Virus record (IMG/VR): IMGVR_UViG_3300033990_000154 | Span: 1 to 40,687 of that record | Strand: one strand, 5' to 3' | DNA length: 40,687 nucleotides | From: a virus | Part shown: positions 30,501 through 39,882 of the stretch, in pieces | Layout: every line of letters begins with the position of its first letter | Position numbering within the stretch: position 1 is the first letter of the stretch | Position numbers and translations under genes: made by a program | Notes under the pieces: model-generated | Told to the model about the DNA's origin: nothing | What the model saw: the letters and a program-made list of their open reading frames with translations, nothing else | Databases searched by the model: none

Positions 30501-32343
30501 AGCGCCAAAGGATCCCGTCCTGGCGTACGCCAAGGACGTCCTGGAGGGACGGATCATTGCCGGCCCGCACGTGCGCAACGCCTGCAGGCGCCACCTGGAC
30601 GACCTGCAGCGCGGCAAGGAGCGCGGCCTCAAATGGGATCTGAAGGCGGCGCTGCGCGCGATTGGGTTCTTTCCGGATGTTCTTCGCCTGGCGCAGGGCA
30701 AGTTCGAGGGGATGCCGTTTCATCTCGAGCCGGCGCAGAAGTTCATCGTCGGCTCGATCTTCGGCTGGAAGAAGGCCGATGGGTTTCGGCGCTTCCGGCG
30801 CGCCTACGTAGAAATGGCGAAGGGCGGCGGTAAATCGCCGATGGCCGGCGCAATAGGCATGTACTGCCTGCTCGCCGACAACGAAGCGCAGGCCGAGGTG
30901 TATGCCGGCGCCTCGATGAAGTCACAGGCGATGGTTATCTTCCGGGCCGCGATTATGATGTGGCGGCAGTCGCCGGCGTTGAATCAGCGCCTCACCCCAT
31001 CGGGCGGCAATCCGATCTGGCAGCTGACGGACATGAAGCGTGGCGGCTTCTTCAAGCCGATCTCCACCGAGGAGGCCCACTCGGGCCCCATGCCGAGCTG
31101 CGCACTCCTCGACGAGATCCACGAGCACCGCGACGCCAACATGGTCGAGATGCTCGAGCGCGGTTTCAAGTCTCGCCGCCAGCCGCTCCTGGTGATGATC
31201 ACCAACAGCGGAAGCGACCGGCAGACCGTGTGCTGGCAGGAGCACCAGTGGGCCGTGCGCGTAGCCGCCGGAACGATGGTGCCGGACGACGAGGCGGCCT
31301 ACGTTGGCGACGTTCTCGACGGCGGAGATTCTACGTTTTCGTACGTCTGCGCCCTCGACAAGGACGACGATCCCCTCGAGGACGAGGCGTGCTGGATCAA
31401 GGCGAACCCGCTTCTCGGTATCACGATGCCGGTGGAGGAGATTCGAGGCGCCGTGGCGCAAGCCAAGGTGATCCCGGGGAAGCTGAACAATATCCTTCGG
31501 CTCCATTTCTGCGTGTGGACGGAAGCTGAAACCGCGTGGATGGGGCGCAGGACTCTCGAGCGGGTGCTCGCGGACTTCGACCCGATGGAGCACGCCGGCA
31601 AACGAGTGTCGGTCGGACTGGATTTGTCTGGGTCGCAGGATCTGACGGCGGCCAGCTTCGTGGTCGAGACCGGCACCAAGAAGGTGGTGCGCGAGGACAA
31701 GGAGATCGAGCTACCCACCTACGATGCGTGGGTAGAGGTCTGGACACCGGCCGACACGATGGCTGAGCGCGCGCTGCGCGACCAGGCGCCCTACGAGGAA
31801 TGGGTGCGCGCCGGGTGGCTCCACGCCATCCCGGGCAAGATCATCCGGCTGGGCTTCATTGCGGCGCGCCTCGCGGAGGTCAACGCGGAGTACGAGCTCG
31901 CCCTGGTGGCGTACGACCGGTACTCCTACCGGAAGCTCGAGCAGGAGATGGACGACATCGGCCTGACGATTCCGCAGGTTGAGCATCCTCAGGGCGGTAT
32001 CCGGCGGGCGAAGCCCAGCCAGGATCAAATCGACGAGGCGAAGCTGCGCGGCGAGGAGCCGCCGCTCGGCCTCTGGATGCCGGGGTCCGTGATCGCCCTC
32101 GAGGAGTTGATTCTCGAGGAGCGCATCCGGCTGCGGAACTCGCCGCTCCTGATCTGGGCGTGCATGTCCGCCGCGATGGAAACCGACGCCTTCAACAACC
32201 GGTGGTTCTCCAAGCGGCGCGCCGTCAACCGCATTGATCCTCTGGTGGCGCTCGCGATGGGCGTAGGCGCTGCCGCGTCTCAGACGTCCGCAGCCCCGCA
32301 GTCCGGGCCCAGCTATCAGGGGCGCGATCTTCTGTTCCTGTGA
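30448..32343 (+). CDS. Terminase large subunit
   Basis: A 631-residue packaging motor from GTG 30448 (overlapping TerS by 53 bases). Signature stretches: FIVGSIFGWKKADGFRRFRRAYVEMAKGGGKSPMAG (Walker A-like GGGKS), CALLDEIHEH (Walker B), MITNSGSD (coupling motif), and a nuclease half with GLDLSGSQDL, YDRYSYRKLEQEM. The ATPase drives DNA translocation; the RNase-H-like nuclease cuts it. Confidence 0.95.
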   Translation: MPSRRKTTQTRRGSTSSKAPKDPVLAYAKDVLEGRIIAGPHVRNACRRHLDDLQRGKERGLKWDLKAALRAIGFFPDVLRLAQGKFEGMPFHLEPAQKFIVGSIFGWKKADGFRRFRRAYVEMAKGGGKSPMAGAIGMYCLLADNEAQAEVYAGASMKSQAMVIFRAAIMMWRQSPALNQRLTPSGGNPIWQLTDMKRGGFFKPISTEEAHSGPMPSCALLDEIHEHRDANMVEMLERGFKSRRQPLLVMITNSGSDRQTVCWQEHQWAVRVAAGTMVPDDEAAYVGDVLDGGDSTFSYVCALDKDDDPLEDEACWIKANPLLGITMPVEEIRGAVAQAKVIPGKLNNILRLHFCVWTEAETAWMGRRTLERVLADFDPMEHAGKRVSVGLDLSGSQDLTAASFVVETGTKKVVREDKEIELPTYDAWVEVWTPADTMAERALRDQAPYEEWVRAGWLHAIPGKIIRLGFIAARLAEVNAEYELALVAYDRYSYRKLEQEMDDIGLTIPQVEHPQGGIRRAKPSQDQIDEAKLRGEEPPLGLWMPGSVIALEELILEERIRLRNSPLLIWACMSAAMETDAFNNRWFSKRRAVNRIDPLVALAMGVGAAASQTSAAPQSGPSYQGRDLLFL

Positions 32344-32356
32344 GGTGGTAACCGAG

Positions 32357-35155
32357 ATGGGCATCCGAGAACGCATTGTCCGCATGCTAGGCGGTGAAGT
32401 CCGCTCGAGCGCGGGCGTGCCTTCCTACGGCATGATCCCGCCTCTTGGGTCGGTGCAGTCGGCCTCCGGGATGCTCGTTTCTCAGGCCACCGCAATGGCC
32501 GTGAGCGCCGTCAATCGGGCGGTGAAGATCAGAGCGCAGGATGTGGCGCGCGCGGCCGCCTCGGTGGTCCAGACGGACGCCAACGGCACCCATACCAAGC
32601 TGGGGCGCGACCAACACCCGGTGGCGAACCTGCTGGTGCGACCCAACCGGGTGCAGACCTGGTACGAATACATGCGCGACATGATGGTCGCGTATCTGCT
32701 GCGCGGGAACGCCTACTCGGCGGTGCTTCGTGACAAACGAGGCAATCCGACCGAACTGATCTGGATCAATCCCGACGCGGTGATGGTCCTCGAGGCCGAG
32801 GACGGCAGCTGGTTCTACAACGTGAACCGCATCGGCCTCTTCCAGATCGCCATGCTGCGCAACTTCCCGGTGGCAATTCCATCGGAGGATGTGCTTCACA
32901 TCCGGGATGTCAGCTTCAACCTCCTGGTGGGAGCATCCACGATCGGCATGGCGCGGGATTCCATTGGGCTTGCGATGGGGCAGAACCTGCAGGCGTCCCG
33001 CTGGGTGAACAATGGGGCCCGGCCTTCAGGCGTGCTGCAGACCGACCGGCGTCTGAGTCCGGAGACCGCACAGCGGCTGAAGCAGCAGTGGGATGAGTTC
33101 CAGTCCGGCGTCCAGAACGTGGGCCGCACGGCCGTCCTGGAGGAAGGGCTCAAGTGGAACCAGCTCCAGCTCTCGGCGGTGGACATTCAGTTCATCGACC
33201 AGCAGCAGCTCTCCATCCAGGAGATTGCCCGATTCTTCGGCGTGCCGCCCGCGAAGCTATTCCAGCCAGGTAAGGAGCAGCGCGGCAACGCGATCATCCA
33301 GGAGGATCAGGCGTACATCAACGAGACGGTGGCGCCGGATCTGACGATGCTCGAGCAGCGATTTGACCGGTACTTCGATCTCGGGAAAGAGGGTCTTTCC
33401 ATGCTCCTCGACCCAGGGCCGCTGATGCGCGCGGATCCCCAGACGCGCTACAACCTGGGCCGCATCGGCGTGCTCTCTGGCCTCATCGCCACCAACGAGT
33501 GGCGCCAGGGCGAGAACCTGAAGCCGGTCCCGGGCGGCGACGAGGTGCGCGCGCCGGTCAATCTGGCGGCGCTTGGGAGCGACATGACCGGAACGTCCCC
33601 GGACGGTGCCGGACGGCCGCCAAGCGGCCAAGAGGCTGATCCCGGCGTTCCGAATCAATCCACCAACGGCGAGCGCGGGGTGATCCCGCTGCGCTCCATC
33701 GGCAAGGTGACACGCTCCATGAAGCCAAACGAGAAGTGCCGCGCGGTTGCGCATGTGCGGGTAGCGGAAGGGGACGCGGACGACATCACCAAGGTCATCG
33801 CCTCGACCAACGAGATCGCACGCGACGGGTGGGTCGTCGAGCCTGCGAACCTGAAAACGGCGAACTTCCTGCGCAGCTCCGCCGTATGCTTCAACCACGA
33901 CTACGAGCACCCGGTGGCAACGCCCCTTGCCGCTGCACTGATCGACGGTGGCGACAAGCTCGAGATCTCCGTCCGGTGGCCCCCGCCCGGAACCTCACCG
34001 AAGTCGGATGAGGTGCGCTCCCTGGTGAAGGCGGGCGTCATTCGCGCCGTCTCGATCGGGTTCTTGCCCTTGGAAATGGAGCCCCTGGATCCGAAGGAGC
34101 CGTGGGGCGGTCAGCGCGTTTTGTCTGCCGATCTGCTCGAGGTCAGCTTCGTGGCGGTTCCGGCCGACACGGGCGCCGTGATCACTCAACGCTCACCGGA
34201 GAAGCCCATGAGCCAGCGAGAAGCCGATACCAGCGATTGGAAGTGCGGCGTTTCCAGGACACTCCCCATCGACGATTCCGACGGTTGGGACGGCCCCGCG
34301 GCCGAGAAGTCGGTCTTTGAGTGGGCCGGCGGCGCAGAGTTCGATCCAACGAAGGCGCGCAAGGCGTTCCTCGCCTATGACGCCTCGAAGCCCAAGGAGC
34401 GCGGCTCCTACAAGCTGCCGATCGCGCATGTGGTCGAGGGGCGCCTGCGGGTGCCAAAGGGCGCGATCCGCGCCGCGGCGTCGCGCCTTCCTGGGACACA
34501 GATTCCCGACGACATCAAAGCCGAGGCCCGCAAGGTCCTCGATCACTACGAGGAGAAAGCCGGAATGGGCAAAGACAATCCCGATGGTGACCGCTCGGTC
34601 GCCGGACGCATCCGCCGCCTCACCAAGGCGGTCAAGGAACACCTTGCGGCGGCGCTTCGCCACCACGAGCGCGCCGCGACGCACCACAAGACCCTGGGCG
34701 AGCATCACGAGCGCATTGCGGACCACCTCGACGAGGCGCGCGCGGCCCACGAGAAGGCGCGCGCGGCCCACGACTCCCTTGGGGAGGCCCTGGATTCTGT
34801 CCGAGGCGACGCGGACCGCTCGGCGGAGCACCTCGAGCGCGCCATCAAGCTGCACGCGTCGGTGGAGAAGCACCAGCGCAGCGTGCGGGAGGCTCACAAC
34901 GACATCGCCGGCGCGCACGAGGACGCCGAGAGCGCGAGCGACGATCTGGGCCGTTCCATGCGCGAGGCCCACGACGCGGTGAAGCGCGCCGCTGGCGAGG
35001 ACAACGTCCCTGGCGATGTGGACGCCGCGACCGGCAAGGACGCGGATTCCGATGCCATGCAGGTGTCCAACGGCACCCAGCAGGACGCCGGCGCGAGTGG
35101 CGATCGCAGCATGGATGCGCTGCGCCGCCGAGTGCGGCTGCTGAAGATCGCCTGA
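32357..35155 (+). CDS. Portal-prohead protease-scaffold-like fusion
   Basis: A single 932-residue frame from ATG 32357, with GAGGTGG eight bases upstream. Residues 1 to about 420 are an HK97-type portal (VSAVNRAVKIRAQDVARA, YLLRGNAYSAVLRDKRGNP, EIARFFGVPPAKLF). About 445-610 is an HK97-type serine protease with catalytic-looking FNHDYEHP (His near 513) and VIRAVSIGF (Ser near 566). About 620-930 holds a small helical domain and a long His/Ala/Glu-rich coiled coil (about 755-880) like a scaffold. In most phages these are two or three genes; self-cleavage would be needed to free them. Confidence 0.9.
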   Translation: MGIRERIVRMLGGEVRSSAGVPSYGMIPPLGSVQSASGMLVSQATAMAVSAVNRAVKIRAQDVARAAASVVQTDANGTHTKLGRDQHPVANLLVRPNRVQTWYEYMRDMMVAYLLRGNAYSAVLRDKRGNPTELIWINPDAVMVLEAEDGSWFYNVNRIGLFQIAMLRNFPVAIPSEDVLHIRDVSFNLLVGASTIGMARDSIGLAMGQNLQASRWVNNGARPSGVLQTDRRLSPETAQRLKQQWDEFQSGVQNVGRTAVLEEGLKWNQLQLSAVDIQFIDQQQLSIQEIARFFGVPPAKLFQPGKEQRGNAIIQEDQAYINETVAPDLTMLEQRFDRYFDLGKEGLSMLLDPGPLMRADPQTRYNLGRIGVLSGLIATNEWRQGENLKPVPGGDEVRAPVNLAALGSDMTGTSPDGAGRPPSGQEADPGVPNQSTNGERGVIPLRSIGKVTRSMKPNEKCRAVAHVRVAEGDADDITKVIASTNEIARDGWVVEPANLKTANFLRSSAVCFNHDYEHPVATPLAAALIDGGDKLEISVRWPPPGTSPKSDEVRSLVKAGVIRAVSIGFLPLEMEPLDPKEPWGGQRVLSADLLEVSFVAVPADTGAVITQRSPEKPMSQREADTSDWKCGVSRTLPIDDSDGWDGPAAEKSVFEWAGGAEFDPTKARKAFLAYDASKPKERGSYKLPIAHVVEGRLRVPKGAIRAAASRLPGTQIPDDIKAEARKVLDHYEEKAGMGKDNPDGDRSVAGRIRRLTKAVKEHLAAALRHHERAATHHKTLGEHHERIADHLDEARAAHEKARAAHDSLGEALDSVRGDADRSAEHLERAIKLHASVEKHQRSVREAHNDIAGAHEDAESASDDLGRSMREAHDAVKRAAGEDNVPGDVDAATGKDADSDAMQVSNGTQQDAGASGDRSMDALRRRVRLLKIA

Positions 35156-35179
35156 GTTTCGGCAATCTCTGGTTCGCAG

Positions 35180-35206
35180 CCCGGCCTCGCGCCGGGTTTT
35201 CTTTTT
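35180..35206 (+). terminator. Rho-independent terminator
   Basis: CCCGGC-CTCGC-GCCGGG followed by TTTTCTTTTT, between the portal fusion and the capsid gene; it would set the ratio of capsid to portal transcripts. Confidence 0.8.
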
Positions 35207-35293
35207 CTGGGAGCCGGCGTCCCGGATAGCCCTCCTTTTGCCCTTGGGCAAGGCGCGAGCGCCTATCGGCGCGGTTCCTCCTGGAGTTCCATC

Positions 35294-36712
35294 ATGACCA
35301 TTACCGAGCTTCGCAAGAAGCGGGCGGCCGCCATCGAAAAGCTGGAGGCGCTCGTTGCAAAGGATTCCCTCACCCCCGAGGAGAAAAAGGAGTTCGACAC
35401 CCTCGAGCGCACCGTGAAGGAGTGCGACACCGAGATCGAACGCACGCAGAGCGGACAGGCGGCCTCGGCGGCCACCGCCCGTCCGGTCGAGACCGGCGCC
35501 GGATCGCCCGTTGACCGTGGCATGCACATTCAGCCGGGCCGCGACCCCTATACCGACGAGGAGTTCGCCAAGAAGCGCGGACTGCGCACCTCGGCCGGCC
35601 TCACCGTCGGCGGCATGGCGCGCCTTTGCGCCTTGGCTGGCGGCAACCTCTACCAGGCGCGTCAGATCGCCGCGGAGCAGCTGGGTGAGAGCCACCCCGT
35701 GACACGCGCGCTGGTGACCTCGGTCGGCGCCAGCGGCGGTTTCATCGTGCCGCCGGACTACATGAACGAGATCATCGAGCTGCTGCGTCCGCAGTCGGTG
35801 GTGCGCGCCTCGGGCCCCCGGGTCATCCCGATGCCTCGCGGCAGCATGACCATTCCGGCGCAGACCTCGGCTGCGACCGCCTCCTACGGGACTGAGACGC
35901 AGAAGATCGCCTCCAGCCAGCAGACCGTGGGGCAGATCGTCGCCACCTTCAAGAAGCTGACGGCGCTCGTGCCGGTGTCGAACGACATGATGCGTTACGC
36001 GGATCCCGCCGCCGATGCCTTCGTGCGCGACGACCTGGTGAAGATCGTGGCGCTGCGCCAGGACGTCGCGTTCCTGCTCGGCGACGGCAGCCAGGCGTCC
36101 CCGATGGGCTTCACCGCCTTCGCCAATCGCTTCGCCGTCACCGGCGGCGGTACCGCGGGCGCCTGGAGCATCACCGCGAATTCGGTCGCGGCCGTGGGCG
36201 GAAACTTCCTCACCTCCAACGAGACCTACACGCTTGCCACTGCGGCGCAGGAACTTGGCGGCCTGGCGAACCTGCTCGACACCGCGAACGTCCCCGAGAC
36301 CAAGCGCGTGTGGTTCGGTCACCCGCGCACCTTCAACTACCTCTACAACGTCCAGAACAGCCTGGGCGTCTACGTGTACCGGGAGGAGATGGAGGGCGGG
36401 AAGCTCCTCGGCTACCCGTTCAAGAAGTCGACCCAGATTCCGGTCAACCTCTGGGACGCCACGGGCACCAACAAGGACTGCTCGTATCTGATCCTCGCCG
36501 AGATGGACGAGGCGATGATCTTCGACAGCATGAGCATGGAGCTTGCCGTTTCCCGGGAGGGCAATTACGTGGATTCCGGTGGCAACACCGTCTCGGCCTT
36601 CCAGTACGACCAGACCCTCATCCGCGCGATCGCGGAGCACGACTTCCAGATCCGCCACGACGCGGCTGTGGCGGTCCTGCAGTTCGTGCGGTGGGCACCC
36701 GCCATCAACTAA
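35294..36712 (+). CDS. Major capsid protein, HK97 family
   Basis: A 472-residue protein. Residues 1-60 are a charged coiled coil (LRKKRAAAIEKLEALVAKDS), the scaffold-like delta region removed by the prohead protease. SHPVTRALVTSVGASGGFIVPPDYMNEIIELLRPQSVVRA starts the capsid fold, with the E-loop and P-domain after it (ATASYGTETQKIASSQ, TLIRAIAEHDFQIRHDAAVAVL). Confidence 0.95.
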   Translation: MTITELRKKRAAAIEKLEALVAKDSLTPEEKKEFDTLERTVKECDTEIERTQSGQAASAATARPVETGAGSPVDRGMHIQPGRDPYTDEEFAKKRGLRTSAGLTVGGMARLCALAGGNLYQARQIAAEQLGESHPVTRALVTSVGASGGFIVPPDYMNEIIELLRPQSVVRASGPRVIPMPRGSMTIPAQTSAATASYGTETQKIASSQQTVGQIVATFKKLTALVPVSNDMMRYADPAADAFVRDDLVKIVALRQDVAFLLGDGSQASPMGFTAFANRFAVTGGGTAGAWSITANSVAAVGGNFLTSNETYTLATAAQELGGLANLLDTANVPETKRVWFGHPRTFNYLYNVQNSLGVYVYREEMEGGKLLGYPFKKSTQIPVNLWDATGTNKDCSYLILAEMDEAMIFDSMSMELAVSREGNYVDSGGNTVSAFQYDQTLIRAIAEHDFQIRHDAAVAVLQFVRWAPAIN

Positions 36713-36797
36713 ACGCCTGACGGCTGGCCGGTAGGGGCGCCGCTCGGGGCGCCTCTTACCGAGAGCCCCTTCCCACTTTCACGCAGGAGTTTCTTCC

Positions 36798-37232
36798 ATG
36801 AATGTCGCTACTCAGCGCAATATCGGCGAGCTTCTTGCCGTCGTGACCAGCGTCCAGCCGCAGGCGGCAAGCGCTGCCGTCAACGGCGGGTCGATCGACC
36901 GCCAGGCGCACAGCATGGCCCAGTCGTGCGTTCTTCACACCGCTGTGGGTGCCGAGGCCGGCGCCCCGACCGGAATCTCCGTTGTCTCCGTGCTCCAGCA
37001 CGCCCCGGACAACGCCACCTGGTCCAACTACTTGCCCGACGGTGTGAACGTCGCGCAGTCCGCAGCGCTCACGGCTGCCGATACCGAGAACGCATTGGCC
37101 GTGGATCTCACGGCGGCCTATCGGTACATCCGAGTGGTCACTACCCCGACGCTCACCGGCGGGACGTCCCCCACGGTGCAGGTCGTGGCGGATGTGATCC
37201 TCGGCGGTGAGAACACGCTCCCGGCAGTGTAA
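36798..37232 (+). CDS. Probable head-associated (decoration) protein
   Basis: A 144-residue beta-rich protein (NVATQRNIGELLAVVTSVQP; AAYRYIRVVTTPTLTGGTSP) directly behind the capsid gene, where head-decoration or head-stabilising proteins are usually coded. No family is firmly recognised. Confidence 0.55.
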   Translation: MNVATQRNIGELLAVVTSVQPQAASAAVNGGSIDRQAHSMAQSCVLHTAVGAEAGAPTGISVVSVLQHAPDNATWSNYLPDGVNVAQSAALTAADTENALAVDLTAAYRYIRVVTTPTLTGGTSPTVQVVADVILGGENTLPAV

Positions 37233-37241
37233 GGCAGTGAT

Positions 37242-37259
37242 GGCGCCCTTCGGGGCGCC
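37242..37259 (+). other. Stem-loop GGCGCCC-TTCG-GGGCGCC
   Basis: A perfect 7-bp stem with a stable TTCG loop, lacking a T run; probably protects mRNA ends or slows transcription between head genes. Confidence 0.5.
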
Positions 37260-37276
37260 GTCCCTCTGAGGATCGT

Positions 37277-37495
37277 ATGGCACTCACCACCGTGACGCTG
37301 ACCCAGGACATGCGGCCTTGGCGCAAGGGCGATGACATTCACATCGACCCGAACCTGGCCGAGTATCTGGTGAAGCGCGGCGAGGCGAAAGACCCTCGTC
37401 CCTTCGTCGCGCCGAACGGCCCCGCCGCCCCGGTGCGCCCCCAGAAAGCGCCTGAGCGCCCAATCCTGCACCTCGGCCGCAAGGCCCGGAGATAG
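37277..37495 (+). CDS. Small head-region protein
   Basis: A 72-residue basic protein (MALTTVTLTQDMRPWRKGDD) with a Pro/Arg-rich tail. Unrecognised; between decoration and connector genes. Confidence 0.5.
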   Translation: MALTTVTLTQDMRPWRKGDDIHIDPNLAEYLVKRGEAKDPRPFVAPNGPAAPVRPQKAPERPILHLGRKARR

Positions 37496-37498
37496 ACC

Positions 37499-37765
37499 AT
37501 GGCCGCCACAGACCGATTCCCCGGCGCCGAGGACCTGCTCTCCCCGGCGTACAACGCCGCGGCCGTCACGCCGAGCAACACCGCGTTCCTCCCCGCCGTC
37601 TCCAAGCGCCTCTGGGTGGGTGGCGCTGGCAATGTGCAGCTGGTGACCGCCGGCGGCCAGACTGTGATCTACGCCGCCGTCCCGGCGGGCACCTACCTGA
37701 ACGTCCGCGCCACTCAGGTGCTGGCCACCAGCACGACCGCCACGAACATCATCGCCGAGTACTGA
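37499..37765 (+). CDS. Small head-region protein
   Basis: An 88-residue protein (MAATDRFPGAEDLLSPAYNA...GQTVIYAAVPAGTYLNVRATQVL) with a beta-sandwich look. It starts three bases after the previous gene and ends four before the next. Likely structural. Confidence 0.55.
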   Translation: MAATDRFPGAEDLLSPAYNAAAVTPSNTAFLPAVSKRLWVGGAGNVQLVTAGGQTVIYAAVPAGTYLNVRATQVLATSTTATNIIAEY

Positions 37766-37768
37766 TCC

Positions 37769-38668
37769 TTGTCCGTCGAGGCGATCACCACCGTTCTGGT
37801 CGCGGCCACCGCCCAGGCGCCCGCTGGCCCCTACGACCTGACGACGCTCGACGTCGTCAAGAGCGAGCTTTCCATCCCGGCTGGGGACCTCTCCAAGGAC
37901 GCATTCCTGATCCGCGCCATCACTCAGGCCTCGATCGCCATTGCCAGCTACTGCAATCGGGTCTTTCAGGCCGAGGTGATCCAGGACCAGTTCTTCATCG
38001 ACCAGTATGCCTATCCCTGGCAGATCCCGGGTGGCGTCGGCGAACTCGCGCTCTCGCGCTGGCCGCTGCCCGCGACCGGAGTGGCCACGTTCACCGGTAA
38101 CGGCAAGAGCAGCCGCCTGGTCACAAATGCCTCAAGCACTCAGGGCCTGACGGTCGGAATGCCGATCTTTGCGTCCGACGGCAGCATCCCCCCTGGCACC
38201 ACGATTACCGCCGTCAGCCCGTCCTCGGTTCAGCTTTCGAATCCGACGACCTCAACGGCCTCGGGCCTGACCTTCACCGCCGGGCTGCAGGTGGTGCAGA
38301 CCCTGTCCGCGACCACGACTCAGACCCTGGTTTACGGGTCCGACTTCACCGTGGACGCCAAGAAGGGTTGGCTCGTTCGGCTCGACAACTTCACCGCGCA
38401 GAAGGTGCGGTGGGAAACGCGTCCCACCACGGTGCAGTACCTTGGGGGGTACCAGACCATTCCCGCCGACTTGGTGGACGCGTGTCTGCGCCTCGTGACG
38501 ATGCGCTTTGGTGTCAGGGGGCGCGATCCGACGTTGGTAGAGCGCACACAAGGTAACCTGGTGGGAAGCGAGCGCTACTGGGTGGGGCCCGTGGCGGGGC
38601 AATCCACGAGCCTGCCTCCGGAGATCGCCCTCTTGGTTGACCACTACCGCACTCCGGTGACCGGATGA
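37769..38668 (+). CDS. Head-tail connector (gp6-like) with inserted module
   Basis: A 299-residue product from TTG 37769. TLDVVKSELSIPAGDLSKDAFLIRAITQASIAIASYCNR is the N-terminal helix set of gp6/gp15-type connectors, and PADLVDACLRLVTMRFGVRGRDP is the C-terminal helix. In between, about 65 residues (GNGKSSRLVTNASSTQGLTVG...) form an extra beta module also seen in the gene at 39186. Usual connectors are about half this length. Confidence 0.75.
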   Translation: MSVEAITTVLVAATAQAPAGPYDLTTLDVVKSELSIPAGDLSKDAFLIRAITQASIAIASYCNRVFQAEVIQDQFFIDQYAYPWQIPGGVGELALSRWPLPATGVATFTGNGKSSRLVTNASSTQGLTVGMPIFASDGSIPPGTTITAVSPSSVQLSNPTTSTASGLTFTAGLQVVQTLSATTTQTLVYGSDFTVDAKKGWLVRLDNFTAQKVRWETRPTTVQYLGGYQTIPADLVDACLRLVTMRFGVRGRDPTLVERTQGNLVGSERYWVGPVAGQSTSLPPEIALLVDHYRTPVTG

Positions 38669-39189
38669 GCGACATCCAGGTCGCCATGCACGTCGACGGC
38701 GAGCGCGTGGTGATCGCGAAGTACAGCGCGATGCCGGGGCGCACTCGCAGGATCTTGCGGCGGCGCATCACGGCTCTCTCCCGCGCGCTCCAGGGCGGAG
38801 TGCGCGCGGCGATCCCCGTCCGGAAAAGCCCGCGCTGGCCGAGCGCTCTCCCGGCGCTCGCGCAGTTCATCGTCTCCAAGGTCTACGCGGATAACCCGGC
38901 CCGAGTCGCCGGGTACGTCTCGGTGTACGCACCGAGCAACCCCGCCGAGTACGCCAAGGCAGCGACCCTTGAGTACGGGAGCACGCGACCTCGAGCGGTC
39001 CGGGACGAAGCGCGCGGGGTCATGCGCCGCCTGCGCGGCAGCAGCCGACGCATCAGGGCGCGTCTGGGAAAGCCCGCGGTCATCCGCGCCTATCGCTATC
39101 TGCGCGGACCTCTGGGTGATATGCGTGCGGAGGTGGTAGCGGCGCTCGAGGAAGGCATCGTCGAGGCGGTGACGCAGGTGGAGGCATGA
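38665..39189 (+). CDS. HK97 gp10-like tail completion protein
   Basis: A 174-residue basic protein overlapping both neighbours by ATGA. GRTRRILRRRITALSRALQGGVRAAIPVRKSPRW and YAKAATLEYGSTRPRAVRDEA are typical of head-tail joining or neck proteins of the gp10 type. Confidence 0.7.
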   Translation: MSDIQVAMHVDGERVVIAKYSAMPGRTRRILRRRITALSRALQGGVRAAIPVRKSPRWPSALPALAQFIVSKVYADNPARVAGYVSVYAPSNPAEYAKAATLEYGSTRPRAVRDEARGVMRRLRGSSRRIRARLGKPAVIRAYRYLRGPLGDMRAEVVAALEEGIVEAVTQVEA

Positions 39190-39803
39190 GCCGTCCGGCG
39201 CGCGAGGCGGTTCTGGAGGCACTCCTGCAGTGGATCGCGGCCTTCTTTGCCACATCCTTCACCGCAACCGTTCAGCGCGGGTCACAGACGCTCGCGAACC
39301 CGAGCAGCACCTCCGGCCTGTTCGTCGGGTTTCCCGTCTCCGGGAACGGAATCCCTGAAGGCACCTACCTCACCAACCTTTTCCCGCTCACGATCAGCCA
39401 GGCGGCCACCGCCAACGGGTCCGCGGTTGCACTCCAGACTGGGTTCGCGCTCGTCGACCGGCGCGCAGATTTTGGAGAGGACGTTCGCTGCCCAGCTCTG
39501 TTTCTGCGCTGCCTCGACGAGGAGTACCAATGGCAGGACAACCTGCAGGTGCTGATCCTCAAGCCCGAGATCTGCATCGTCTCGAAGGGGGGCGCGGACC
39601 CGGATGCCGTGCCAGAGAGCGCGCTCAACGCCTACATGGATGCGCTGGATCAGGCATTCAAGCCGGATGATCCGCAGCGCCAGCGGTTCACCCTGGCCGG
39701 CATGGTCTTCTGGTGTCGCCTCAATGGAAAGGTCGAAAAGGCCACCGGCGACCTCGGCCCGCAGTCCCAGGTTTGGGCGGACATCGAAATCATCGTTCCG
39801 TAG
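39186..39803 (+). CDS. Tail terminator-like protein with inserted module
   Basis: A 205-residue protein. SRPAREAVLEALLQWIAAFF at the start and PALFLRCLDEEYQWQD, VWADIEIIVP later fit small tail-terminator/minor tail proteins. About 60 residues between (QRGSQTLANPSSTSGLFVGF...SAVALQTG) repeat the module seen in the connector gene. Confidence 0.65.
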   Translation: MSRPAREAVLEALLQWIAAFFATSFTATVQRGSQTLANPSSTSGLFVGFPVSGNGIPEGTYLTNLFPLTISQAATANGSAVALQTGFALVDRRADFGEDVRCPALFLRCLDEEYQWQDNLQVLILKPEICIVSKGGADPDAVPESALNAYMDALDQAFKPDDPQRQRFTLAGMVFWCRLNGKVEKATGDLGPQSQVWADIEIIVP

Positions 39804-39829
39804 TCAACACCGCCTCTAGGTGCGGGGAA

Positions 39830-39850
39830 GGGCGCTTCGGCGCCCTTTTT
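39830..39850 (+). terminator. Rho-independent terminator
   Basis: GGGCGC-TTCG-GCGCCC followed by TTTTT, 33 bp before the tail tube gene. Confidence 0.85.
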
Positions 39851-39882
39851 CGTTTCCGGGGTCAACACTGGAGTTTCTCGAC

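Noticed and set aside
34193-36658. 821-residue minus-strand open frame across the protease/capsid region
   Set aside because: GC-rich antisense of two firmly identified head genes; His/Gly/Arg-rich composition with no domain.
36720-36765. Terminator after the capsid gene
   Set aside because: The GGCGCC repeats pair only with a bulge and there is no T run; support is too weak.
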